Shown piece by piece: positions 45,119 to 56,171 of a DNA stretch of 64,000 bases. The DNA lies in the NCBI GenBank assembly GCA_900491605.1, contig UESW01003828.1:1422259-1486258 (forward strand), written 5' to 3'. Made by a program: the position numbers and the translations under genes. Positions within the stretch are counted from its first letter, which is position 1; each line of letters opens with the position of its first letter. The notes beneath the pieces were generated by a model, which saw only the letters and a program-made list of their open reading frames with translations, searched no databases and was not told where the DNA came from. This DNA is from Calamus simplicifolius. Taxonomy: Eukaryota > Streptophyta > Magnoliopsida > Arecales > Arecaceae.

Positions 45119-47100
45119 TTGCAAAATTTTAGTTCAATACTTTCATTAATCACTAGTTCATGAACAAAATGATGGTGAAGTTTAATGTGCTTTATCCATT
45201 GATGGAACATTGGGTTCTTTATTGCAATTGTTGAATGATTGTTATAGTAAATAGTAGTCAGGCCCTCTTGTGATAGCTTTAAGTCCTCTAATACTCTTTG
45301 CAACCAAATAGCGTGACAAACTGCAGCAATAACAACTACATACTCGGCTTCGGATGATGATAACGCTATAGTACTTTATTTCTCTAAACTCCAAGATAAT
45401 GCTCTGGATCCAAGGTTAAAGATGTAACTAAAAGTGCTTCTTCGATCATCAACTGAACCTACCCAATTACTATAAAAAAAACTATACAAAGTTAATTTGT
45501 TAGCATTAATGTATGAAATACCAGAGGTAATAGTTCCTTTTAGATATCTCAACACTCTTTTTGTTGCCACAAGAATGGATTTTGCTTGGACTTTGCATGA
45601 ACCTTAATAGCAAGCTTGTTGCATACATAATATATAGATGAATATTTGTGAGATATAGCAAACTTCCAATTAGATTCTTGTACATATGGGCATCAATCTT
45701 TCTTCTCCATTATTTTGATTGAATTTTTCACTAGTGTTCATTGGAGTCTTCATTGGCTTGCAATCAGACATTGCAAATTTCTTAAGAAGATTTTTACATA
45801 CTTCTCTTAAGAGACAAAATTTCATTACCAAATTATTTCACTTCCAAACTAAGAAAGTAATTCATTAAGCCAAGCTATGTTATCTCAAAGTTTCTCAAGG
45901 TTTCTAATCATACTAATTTTAAATTATGCAATCAGTTCATCACTACTGCCTATATATATCAAGTCATTAACATATAAACAAATCATAAAAATATTTGTAC
46001 CTTTTGACTTGACATATTAAGTGGGCCTGCTTTTGCTCCTTCGAAAGCTATTCTCTACAAAATGCTAATTGATCCTAATTTTATACCATGCTCTAAGCAT
46101 TTGCTTAAGTTCATAAAGTACCTTTCGTAATCGATATGCCTTCTTTTTTTCATTAACAACTTCATAGCCCTTTGGTTGCTGCACATATATTTCTTCATCC
46201 AAAAAATGATTCAAAAAGGTTGATTTGACAGTAAGTTAGAAAATCTTCATTGATAATAAGCAGCTATAGATAAAACTATTCTAATTGTATCGAATCTAGC
46301 TACTAGAGCATAAGTTTCTATAAAATTGGTACCTTTTCGCTGCATATAGTCCTTTGCAACAATTATTGCTTTAAATTTTTGGATTGATCCATCTGCTTTG
46401 TATTTGATTTTGTACATCCATTTTAGACCAATGGCATCATGGTTAGGAGGTAGATTCATGAGCTCCCAAGTACCATTTTTTATTAATGATGAAATTTCAT
46501 CATTCATGACTTTGCACCATTCTTTGTGTTTTATAGTTTCTTCAAAGCAACTTGGTTCATCAACAAGAGTAAATTGACATCTTTCATATATATCAATCAA
46601 ATATTTTATCTTTCTTAGAGAATATTCAGAAGATGATGAATGAGAAGAACTCACAGTTGTAGACTATATAGGTGTAGTCCTTGGTGAAGATTGATTTGGT
46701 TCAATAAGATCTTCACTTTCATCATCAAGGACCATTGATGTCTCTTCAGCTTGAATTTCATCTACTGTTATATTCTGTAATTTATTTCAATTTTATATAT
46801 TCTGCTCATCAAATATCACATTTTGACTAATAAAAAAGCCTTTGAGTTATAAGATTATAAAAACGGTAAGCCTTGCTTTTAATGCTATAACCAATAAAGA
46901 TGCATTTCATCCTATTATCTTCTAATTTTTTTCTTTTTTGAGATGGAATGTGAACATAAGCAAGACAATCAAATACTCTAAAATGAGTTACCCTTAGTTT
47001 TCATTAATGCCAAGCTTCAAATTGTGTCATGCCTTGAAGTTAAGATGTGGGGCTACGATTAAGTATAAAGTAGTAGTATGAACTACTTCGGCAAAATTGT
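45119..47100 (-). pseudogene. Copia G integrase end, RT and RNase H
   Basis: From right to left: AEVVHTTTLYLIVAPHL (integrase end, about 47060), VHIPSQKKKKLEDNRMKCIF (about 46920), RT beginning EWCKVMNDEISSLIKNGTWE and GLKWMYKIKYKADGSIQKF (46500-46380), and ARFDTIRIVLSIAA. Decayed RT with stops follows, then RNase H blocks VLRYLKGTITSGISY (about 45550), GSRALSWSLEK and QRVLEDLKLSQEGLTTIY (about 45290). It ends at the LINE tail at 45119. Confidence 0.82.
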
Positions 47101-47693
47101 TCTCCATTTTCCTATGGTTAGATGGTTAACCAGTCACTAAAAATTAGGCATCACCCCTATACTGTTGAATGTTTTTCTTACAGATCAGTGAGCTAGTTGG
47201 CAAACTAGAAGGTTGACATTGGACTTGGATCCTTAACTACATATTTTGTGATAGTTAGTAGCTTGGAGAGGTTGATTTGGAAGTGAATGCAATGTATCTG
47301 GAAATATATTTGTAATTTGAGATGGGTGGAGACAGTTATGTATGGATGTATGTAATCATGACTTGGTGATGTACTATAGACTTGAGATGAATGTATGAAA
47401 TAGTTTTTGGTTATGAAATCAATTGTGAATGTGATATGTATAAATGCATTGTGATGAAAACACTATTTTTATCTGAGTAGGGTTAAATTAAGCTATGATG
47501 TGATTGATGTTTGTGGAATTGTGTAAATTAAATGATCAGGTAAAAAGTTTTAATTAGGTCAAGAAGTTTTGTGTACGCAACTTGTAGTAATTGGATAGGG
47601 TTCACTAAGGCTTTATAGTGTGCAACATAAAGGCTAGTACAACTCCACCTGATTTCTATAGGTTAGCATAATTATCGGGGGAGGGACCTGACA
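47101..47693 (+). other. Unassigned segment, possible LTR end
   Basis: Lies between G integrase sequence and the C fragment. Its last bases GGGGGAGGGACCTGACA resemble the end of a Tekay/Del-type gypsy LTR, but no matching start or coding part is present. Confidence 0.25.
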
Positions 47694-48045
47694 TGGTTGA
47701 TGGCTTGAAGCATAATTTATTAAGTATTAGTCAATTGTATGATAAAGGTTTTAAAGTTACTTTTGAATTATCTTTTTGTATGGTTACTAATTCTACTGAT
47801 GATTGCATGAAATTTATTGGTCATAGGCATGGTAATGTTTACATTATGAATTTAAATGATTTAAATGATCAAAATATGGAATGCCTAGTTGCCATGAATG
47901 CTAAAGTTAATGAAACTGGTTGGTTATGACACAGTAGGCTTGCATATGTGAGCATGGATTTGCTTTCTAAGTTGATCAAAAAATTTAGTCATATTAATTT
48001 TGATGATTACAAAATAATTAAGTGAGTTACTAATGAGTTTGGTAT
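47694..48045 (+). pseudogene. Copia C protease/integrase boundary fragment
   Basis: 79 open codons from 47693, then a stop and a short continuation (LAYVSMDLLSKLIKK). It matches the copy in element B over VDGLK.NL.SISQL.DK.F and HRHGNVYI. Only this small part of pol is kept. Confidence 0.75.
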
Positions 48046-49527
48046 AAAGCTATAATGTGGGCATACATTTGTCACCAAAAATGAAGAAGATGAAATCCAA
48101 GCCTTTAACAAGGTCTTTTGGTTCAATAAAGGAAGTTTTGAAGGAGAACAAGATCAATGAAGAATGATTCAAGGCTCAATTTAATAGAAATAAGTTGTTT
48201 GAAAATGCATTCTTTGAAGAAGAATCAAGATTCCAGGGCTAACTTACTTGGATTCATCAAATCAAGAGTTTTTAATCAAGTTGGAATCACTTCTGGACAG
48301 TTGGAACAAGGTAGCTAACTCCTATGTCAACTAACAAGGGAAATTTGAGCTTCACAGAGTGTTTACAGTGAGTTTTTATTAATTAGTTGGCATGGTAACC
48401 AACTAACTTAGTAAAAAATGGCTTCAGGAAGTGTTTCCAGTGATTTTTACTTGATTAGTCAGCATGATAGCCGACTAACATAATAAAATATTAGTTTTTT
48501 AAAAACTTTTCCTGTGTTAGCCAGCATGGTAACCAGCTAACACCCCAATAGCTGGCATGGTAGCCAACTAATGGAGGTTTTCTAGGAAGATTTTCGGGGT
48601 TAGCCGGCATCGTAGCCGACTAACCCAGTAATAGGCATTGTAACAGCTAGTTTCTAACGTGATTCAAGCTTTGAAACTCACTCCAACCACCCGAAATGGT
48701 CCAAAATGACTAGTTAACATTCTAATCCTTCAGAACACCATAATACTAGTTCAAATGGAGGGTTTGGTGCAGAGTTGGAGGAAGATTAATTGAAAATTTT
48801 TCAAGAATGAACTCAGTCTTTACTCTTGCAAACTAGCTGACTTTGAAGGAAATAATAAAACATTCAAAGCTCATTCAAGGCTCTACCAAATATTCAAAGA
48901 GGCTTCTTTAAGTGCTCAAAGCTTCGCATTTAAGGAGGAGAAGCCCACTCAAGAGGAGACCTTCAAAAATTGTGAAGTGCTTTCATTGTTTTATTTTGCT
49001 CATTGAGGAGTTGTTTATTCTAAAACTTACTATTGCTGAATTGTTTGAGTTTTAACTTGGTTGAAACTTATGTTGGGTGTGCCAAACCCTTAATTGGTGA
49101 TTTATATGGCTCCCTTGTGCTTGGTAAACAAGAAGCTAGCTGGGTTAAGTAGGGTTGTAATCGTTTGGATAACGATTAGTGGTAAAAATTCTCAAAAGAT
49201 CTTTAGGGAGTGGACATAGGTGCTGAGATTGGCACTGATCACTGTCATTGATGGTCAAAAATAAAACTTACTTACTACTATAGCTAGTGGTGAATCGGGA
49301 TCATATCCTCAAGGATCAAGGATAATTATTTTATAAAAAAAAATTTATCTATAGAGGATTAATTTAAGGGCAGTGGCTATTAAAAGATAAAAACTAATTA
49401 ATTAATGAAATTAAGAAGCAACTCAGGAATCCAAATCTACCATGCAAACAGGTTTTCTCTTCTTTTTTATGTTGCAATAGCAATGATTTTTGCAAATTCA
49501 GGGTTAGAATAAATTATCTCTTGTCAG

Positions 49528-51594
49528 TAGAGGTGGGCACTGGGCCGTGCCGCCCATGGCACGACGTGGCCCAGGCCCTGATGGGCCGTGCTAGGCACAG
49601 CCCGGCACTGCTACAGTACCGGATTGTGCCGGGCTCAAAAATTTTTTTTGTTTGCCCAGCATGGCATGGCCCATGACGGGCCTGGGCCGGCCCGTCGTGC
49701 AGTGCCGGCACGGCCCAGGTGGGCCTGAGCCGTGCCGGCCCAGGTGGGCCATGCTGGCACGGCCTAGGTGGGCCTGAGCCGTGCCAGCCTAGGTGGGCCA
49801 TGCCAAGCACGGCCCACCTGGGGCCTGGGCCGTGCACAGCTCAAATAAAAAAAATTATAAAAATATAATTTTTTTTGATAAATTAAAAAATTATTAGGAA
49901 TAAAGAAATTTTATTAATATAAAGCCACCATAATAGTGGGGGGTTTGGCATAGACCCCTACCAATTTATTAATTTAAAATTAAAATGGTACAGAAGGAAG
50001 GAGGGCTAGGCCTGACCTCTAGAACATAATACAATAAGTAAGAAGAAAAAAATAGAAAGATCGCAACCGTCGGATCATCGCCGATCGGATGGATCGCAAC
50101 CGTCGGATCGATCATCACCGATCGGATCATGGCTTGGATCGATCGTAACTATCGGATCATCTTCGATGGGATAGATCGCAACTGTTGGATCGATCATCCC
50201 CGATCAGGATCATGACTTGGATCGATCGCAACCGTCGGATCGTCTCCGATCGGATCGATCGCAATGGTTCGATCGATCATCACCAATCGGGATTATGGCT
50301 TGGATGGATCGCAACTGTCGGATCGATCATCGCCGATCCGGATCATGGCTTGGATCGATCACAATCGTCGGATCGATCATCGCCGATCGGGATCATGGCT
50401 TGGATCGATCGAAGACGTCGGATCGTCTCCAATCGGATTGATGACAATGGTCTGATCGATCATCGCCGATCGGGATCATAGCTTAGATCGATCGCAATCG
50501 CCGGATCGTCTCCAATTGGATATATCGCAACCGTTCGATCGATAATAGCATATCAGGATCATGGCATGGATCGATCGCAACCATCGGATCAATCATCGCC
50601 GATCGGGATCATGGCTTGGATCGATCACAACTGTCGGATCATCACCGATCGAATGGATTGCAACCATCGGATCGATCATCGTCGATCAGGATCATAGCAT
50701 AGATCGATCGCAACCGTCGGATCATCTTCGATCGGATCGATCGCAACCGTCGGATCGATCATCCCTGATTAGGATCATGGCTTGGATTGATCGCAACTAT
50801 CGAATCGTCTTCGATCGGATTGATCGCAATGATCTGATCGATCATCATCGATCGGGATCATAACTTGGATCGATCGCAACCATCGAATCATCTCCGATCG
50901 GATTGATCGCAACAGTTCGATTGATCATTGCCGATCGGGATCATGGCTTGGATCGGTCGCAACCATCGGATCATCTCCGATCAGATGGATCGCAACTGTT
51001 GGATTGATCATCGCCGATCGGGATCATGGCTTGGATCGATCGTAACCGTCGGATCATCTCCGATCGGATTGATCGCAACCGTTGGATTGATCATCGCCGA
51101 TCGAGATCATGACTTGGATCGATCACAACCATCGGATCATCACCGATTGGATAGATCACAACCATCAGATCGATCATCGCCGATCAGGATTATGGCATGG
51201 ATTGATCGCAACCGTCGGATCATCTCCGATCAGATCGATTGCAATCGTCGGATCCATCATCGCCGATCAGGATCATGGCTTGGATCAGCTGGCTGGTGCC
51301 TAGGTGCATAGTGTGCTCCTAGCACCAGCCGTGCCATGGCACGGCCCACAAAATGGCCCAGCAGGGCCGTTCTAGATGGCATGGCCCAGTAAGGCCATTG
51401 CTGGGCCGTGCTAGGCATGGCCCGTGGCCCATTTCTTGATGGGTCACGGGCCGTGCCGAATTTGAAATTTTTTTAGTGGGTCTGCCTGGCACGGCCCATT
51501 TGTTAATGGGCTATGCCAGGCACGGCACGGTAATTTTTCTAGCACGATGGGCCTGGGCCGTGCCTGGCACGGCACGGCCCAGTGCCCATGCCTA
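49528..51594. mobile_element. Non-autonomous hAT element carrying a minisatellite
   Basis: Terminal inverted repeats TAGAGGTGGGCACTGGGCC and TAGGCATGGGCACTGGGCC (right end read in reverse). 8-bp target duplication CTTGTCAG/CTTGTCAA at 49520-49527 and 51595-51602 (7 of 8 match). Subterminal regions (49540-49840, 51300-51590) are dense in GGCACGGCCCA/GGGCCGTGCC words in both orientations. The core is a GATCG-rich minisatellite; no transposase. Confidence 0.9.
50059..51290. repeat. GATCG-rich minisatellite inside hAT element
   Basis: About 1.2 kb of imperfect units built from GATCGATCGCAACCGTCGG, ATCATCGCCGATCGGGATCA and TGGCTTGG, with unit lengths near 50 and 85 bp mixed. CpG-rich in an AT-rich setting. 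Open frames here (Arg/Ile/Ser/Asp-rich) are repeat read-through. The same unit makes up 62420-63916. Confidence 0.95.
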
Positions 51595-52385
51595 CTTGTC
51601 AAGCATGGATCATATTAGGAGATCATGGTACATCCTCTTAAAGTATAAACTATCTAATTATTTAAAAGATAGAGATATAAATTACCATACTATGATCTAC
51701 CTCTTTTAAGCATGTACCGTATCTTGAGATCATGACATATCGATAAAGGGTACAGGCCGTGTATGCCAGATCAAAATCTCGATCAAAAAAATAACTCAAA
51801 AGATATATGAAAGAAAAGCATAATTTTTATTGCATAGAAATCAAGAACAAAAAGAAAGATAGAACCTGGTTACAATCTTCATCATCATCCCATGTTGAAG
51901 GAATCTAGCCGCGCATTGCTGCTACCAGCATCTTCTCCATAATTTTTCTCTCTCAGGCCTAAATACAATGATCTAAATAAAAAAAAGTAAAAAAACTTTT
52001 TAGAAACTTTTTCTTAACTACTGCCTAGGGTCTTCCCTTTATAGAGCTCGTTTAGGGCTTCCTTCCAGTCAAAGTTGGAGTCAATCGAGCCCAAGATCGG
52101 TCAAATATCGCGAGAAAACTCCTTAGCCGTCTATTCTACATCACAACCCTTAGCTTACACCGAAAATCATGTGAAATCATCTCTTCCTTCCTTTTTGAGC
52201 AAATAGAGTCTCGATTTGATTGTCGTATGCACCGCTAGACTCCAAAATTGAGCTCTTTTCATCTATATGCTCCTTTTCTACAAATATCCATTAAAAGTAT
52301 CAATTCTTAATAAATTTAAAATAATTAATATTTATTTTAATAGTTAAATTGGGATAATAAATAGATTTATCATACCTTTCAACTT

Positions 52386-53455
52386 AATCATTGCTAGTCC
52401 TTTAGCAATGTAATTAAAATAAAATCATGTGTCACTAAGATTTACTTTTGCAAAATTAGATCTAGGCTTAAGGTTGAAATAAGCTAGCTAGTACACTAAC
52501 TAAGTATTGAGTTTTGAAATAAATTTCACAGTCAGAACTATCAAAAACTTTCTTAAAGTTCATCCATAGATCTCTAGCACTTATGTTTGTGATGGCTAAC
52601 TTAGTATTTCGGTACCAGCTTATAAGGAACAATGGTACATTCGCTTATCACCTACTTTGATCAATTTTCTATACACCCTTAAATTAAGCATATGAGTTAA
52701 GGTAGCTTTCACACTGCCTAATATATATTTTTTATTTATTTTTATTTTTTTAGCAATATCTTCATACTGTCCACTTTTGAATGTGAACAACAACGCTTAC
52801 TTAGGCAAAGGTGCCTAATTATTTAATGAGAAACCAATGTTTAAACTTACTTTTTTTATTTTTTTATTTTTTTATTAGGCATGTAGCTCTTTTCTCAAAT
52901 TTAAGTTTCTCTCATTGGGGTGTATATCAATTACCAATTTTCAGTAATAATTGAATCTTCAATTGACTTAAACTAATACCTAGTTTACCTCATCAGTGTG
53001 CATGTACAATAAAAGTGCTAATAGCCTTTAGATGACCTAAGTAGGCTGCTAAAAGTCTGACTAGCTAGTCTACTCCTTAGCTCGCTACAGTAATTAACTA
53101 ATAGTTTCTAATTCTATTATCTTTTCCTAATTGATTTTGCTTAAGAATTTCTTTTATGGCACATGATTTATAAAAAGTTTTAAAATTTTCAAAAATTACC
53201 AAGGTGTTTTCAAAATATTTTTCAAAATGTTTCCCTTACCCCCCAACTTAATTCTCATTATCCTCAATGGACTAAGGAAGAATAAAACAAGGAGAAATAC
53301 CACCTGGATAAGATATGCCTCGTGTAATATTAGGAGCGATCGTGTAGTGCAATCTCTTATTTCTAGAAATAAGAATCATTAAAATAAAGGTCAGAAAATA
53401 AAAATTTTGGTTGCCTTCCGAGAAGCGCTAAGTTTAACATCTTCAACCAGACGTC
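52386..53455. other. Element F 3' untranslated region
   Basis: Aligns in reverse with 39700-40826 of E (shared CTTAGCGCTT, TTGGTTTCTC..AT, GGTGTATATCAATTACC words). Non-coding. Confidence 0.65.
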
Positions 53456-54520
53456 ATTGCTTACTCTGGTTCATATAGGATGATAACCTCCCTAGCTTCT
53501 TCGGTGGATAATTTCAGGAATGGTTTCAAGCATTGTCCATTAACTTTGAAGATAGCACCATTACTTGGATTTTCAATTTCTATCGCTCAATGTGGAAAGA
53601 CTTCTTTCACTATGTATGGGCCAGTCCATCTAGATCTTAATTTTTCTGAAAATAGGTGAAGCCTAGAATTATATAAGAGAACTTTTTGCACATAAGTAAA
53701 AGATTTTATAAAGATAGCTTCATCGTGAAAGATTTTAGTTCTCTTCTTATAAATTTTTGTATTCTCATATGCTTTGTTTTTAATTTCCTTAAGTTCATCC
53801 ACCTGTAATTTCCTTTGGTCTCTGGCTACAACCAAATCCATGTTCAATTATTTTATGACCCACATTACCCTATATTCTAATTCTATTGGAAAGTGACATG
53901 CTTTACTAAATACAAGCCTGTAAGGAGACATTCCTAAATTGGTCTTGAAGATAGTGCGATACGCCCATAGTACATCCACTAACTTCAGTGACCATTCTTT
54001 TCTGTTAAAGCTCACGGTCTTCTCTAGGATTTGTTTGATTTATCAATTAGAAACTTCTACTTGCCCACTCATTTGCAGGTGATAAGGTATGGCCATCTTA
54101 TGGGTTATGTTATACTTTCTTATTAGTGATGCAAAGGATTGGTTGCAAAAATGTGTTCCACGATCACTGATGATAGCCCTTGGAATACCAAAGCGAGAGA
54201 GGATATGTTTCTTGAGAAATTTTACAATAATTGTACTGTTATTGGTTCTGTAAAGTATTGCCTCTATCCAGTTGGATACGTAATCTACAGCTATCAAAAT
54301 ATACTCGTTTCCAAAAGATTTTGGAAACGGTCCCATAAAAGTCAATTCCCCATACATCAAAAATCTCTACAATTAATATTGGATTCATAGGAATCTTATC
54401 TCTCTTTGTGATTTGGCCTATTTGCTGAAACCTAACACAACTTTTACAATATTCGTAAGCATCTTTGAATAGGTTGGGTCAGTAGAATCCACATTGGAGT
54501 ACCTTTGCAGCTGTCTTTTT
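53456..54520 (-). pseudogene. Element F integrase
   Basis: Reads DFMGPFPKSFGNEYILIAVD (first catalytic Asp), FGIPRAIISDRGTHFCNQSF (second Asp) and HLQMSGQVEVSN (Glu). The downstream part has EIKNKAYENTKIYKKRTKIF and LRSRWTGPYIVKEVFP, the usual C-terminal region. Stops after SGQVEVSN and elsewhere. The upstream zinc-binding region is recognisable near 54500-54440 (CKSC). Confidence 0.85.
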
Positions 54521-55991
54521 AGCTCCAAAATCACCACCATAAGTTTGATCATGGCAACACGATAAAATGCTCCTAACTTCTTGATCTGGGATGCATCTCC
54601 TAATAATCATGTTAGGACATTGTTTAAATAAATATGGATCATACCAAATAAAGTATTTTATTTGAAAGAAAAATCAATTTCTGTTCTGAGCATTCCAGTG
54701 CATCGGAATCTGACTAATGGCTAAGTAATTAACTATGTCGGCATACCATGGTTTCATGTTGGCAGAGATAAGTTGTTCATCGAAAAGGAATTGACAGGTA
54801 GTTCTTCAGAAGGTGTGATTGCTAACCTAGATAAATGATTAACCACTATGTTTTCTATATCCTTTTTATCTCTGATCTGTAGGTTAAATTCTTGTAATAG
54901 CAGGATCCATCTAATTAAGCGCCCCTTGGCATCCTTCTTTGAAAGAAGATGTCTGATGGCTGAGTGATCAGTATAGATGACTACATGAGACCCAACTAAG
55001 TAAGTCCTAAAATTTTATAGTGCAAATATCACAGCTAAAAATTCTTTTTTAGTGGTTGAATAGTTAAGCTGTGCATCATTAATTAAAGGTCTTACTAGCA
55101 TAATAGATTGCTCCAGGTAGCTTATCAATTCTTTTCCCTAAGACCGCCCCTATGGCATAATCGGATGCATCACACATAAGCTTAAAAGGTTGAGTCTATA
55201 TAGGTGGGTGAATGATTGGTGCTGAGGTTACTTCTCTCTTTAAATATTCAAAGGACTTGAGACATTCAGATATGAAGTCAAATTTGACTTCTTTGGCTAA
55301 TAGGTTAGTCAATGGTCGAGCTACTTTGCTAAAATTATTAATAAATCTTCTATAAAATCTAGCATATCCAAGGAATGATTTATTTCCTTGACTGATTTAG
55401 GTGGAGGAAGATTTGCAATCAAATCTACCTTGGCCTTGTCTACTTCTATACCTCTATTTGAAATTATATGGCTAAGGACTATACCTTCCTTCATAAATTG
55501 GCACTTCTTTGAATTTAGTACTAGATGCTTTTCCTTGCATCTTTCTAAGATCAGTCTAACGTGATATAGGCATTTAGAAAAAGTAGACCCAAAAATAAAA
55601 AAAGTCATCCATAAAAATCTCAAGGAACTGTTCTACCATATCAGAGAAAATACTAATCATGCACCTTTGAAAAGTAGATGGTGTATTACACAAGCCAAAG
55701 GGCATACGTCTATAGGTAAAGGTTCCATATAGACAGGTAAATATTGTCTTCTGTTGATCCTCTAGGGCTATTGCAATTTGATTGTAACCAAAGTATCCAT
55801 CCAAAAAATGGTAAAAATCATGCCCTACTAATCGTTCTAACATTTGGTCTATAAAGGGTAGAGAAAAGTGGTCCTTCTTGATGGCTGCATTTAATTTTCT
55901 ATAATCAATGCACACCCTCCATCCAGTTTGAATTCTTATAGGAACCAACTCATTGTTGTCATTTTGTATCACAGTGACTCCTGACTTCTTG
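54521..55991 (-). pseudogene. Element F reverse transcriptase and RNase H
   Basis: RT runs from PKKSGVTVIQNDNNELVPIR at the truncation point: WRVCIDYRKLNAAIKKDHFS, FLDGYFGYNQIAIA, YRRMPFGLCNTPSTFQRCM and IFMDDF, which carries the catalytic DD pair as FMDDF, the Athila form. The RT thumb (KCQFMKEGIVLSHIISNRGI) and RNase H (55250-54600, TDHSAIRHLLSKKD-like) follow with frameshifts. Confidence 0.87.
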
Positions 55992-56171
55992 GGCACTGAA
56001 CCACTATAAACCTTTGTGCTTGTATGTGATTATTTACTTGTGCTTGATTGGCTTCCACTACACCTCACATCACCTCACACTTGATAATCTCAGCTTTTCA
56101 AAATAGCACATATATTTTGAAAATTTTTAAAGAATCCAATTCACCCCCCTTTGGCACATTGCTAGGCAATA

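Larger units (their letters stand above)
31519..45121 (+). mobile_element. 5'-truncated RTE-type LINE, split by the CACTA element
   Basis: The right piece (44505-45121) encodes the C-terminal end of an RTE-clade LINE protein: IPKSKKISYLGLIIQQEGEI, then (frameshifts) AMLYGIEYRA, MLRWICGKT and LWWFGHVQ-like blocks. It ends in a (TTGAG)n tail at 45107-45121, typical of plant RTE elements. The left piece (about 31519-31574) reads NKETMKIAS. When the CACTA element and one CCA are removed, the two pieces join in frame across SQEIPK. Inserted in G's RNase H, with the tail abutting G at about 45120. Multiple stops: dead. Confidence 0.75.
49236..52372 (-). repeat. 3' LTR of Athila-like F, interrupted by hAT
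   Basis: Plus-strand ends TGATCACTG and AGATTTATCA. After removing the 2067-bp hAT element and one 8-bp duplication, the LTR is about 1062 bp, close to the 993-bp right LTR of E. Confidence 0.82.
49236..55991 (-). mobile_element. Athila-like Ty3/gypsy element F, 5' half deleted to its TSD
   Basis: One LTR (49236-52372, interrupted by a hAT element), a polypurine-like tract (52373-52385), 3' untranslated region, integrase, RNase H, and the start of RT at 55991. GGCAC occurs at 49231-49235 and 55992-55996, and both flanks are continuous C LTR sequence. F therefore has a target duplication even though its 5' LTR, gag and protease are missing. Same family as E: LTR and 3' regions align in reverse. 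Confidence 0.83.
47694..56171 (+). mobile_element. SIRE-like copia fragment C, split by Athila-like F
   Basis: A plus-strand piece with the pre-integrase region MVDGLKHNLLSISQLYDKGF and HRHGNVYIMNLNDLND, the same family as element B. It is followed by LTR sequence. The LTR portion at 48300-49235 carries AGCCGACTAA/GCCGGCATGG words and matches the reverse of the B LTR near its end (GGATTGTAATCATTTGG-type segment, then TTGGCAC). The LTR resumes at 55997 with TGAACCACTATAAA and ends about 56171 (AATTCACCCCCCTTTGG... CAATA). The cut is at GGCAC, where element F is inserted. The 5' part of C is missing. Confidence 0.75.

Noticed and set aside
53161..53240. Possible separate gene start in the F 3' region
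   Set aside because: The sequence aligns in reverse with the non-coding 3' region of E.
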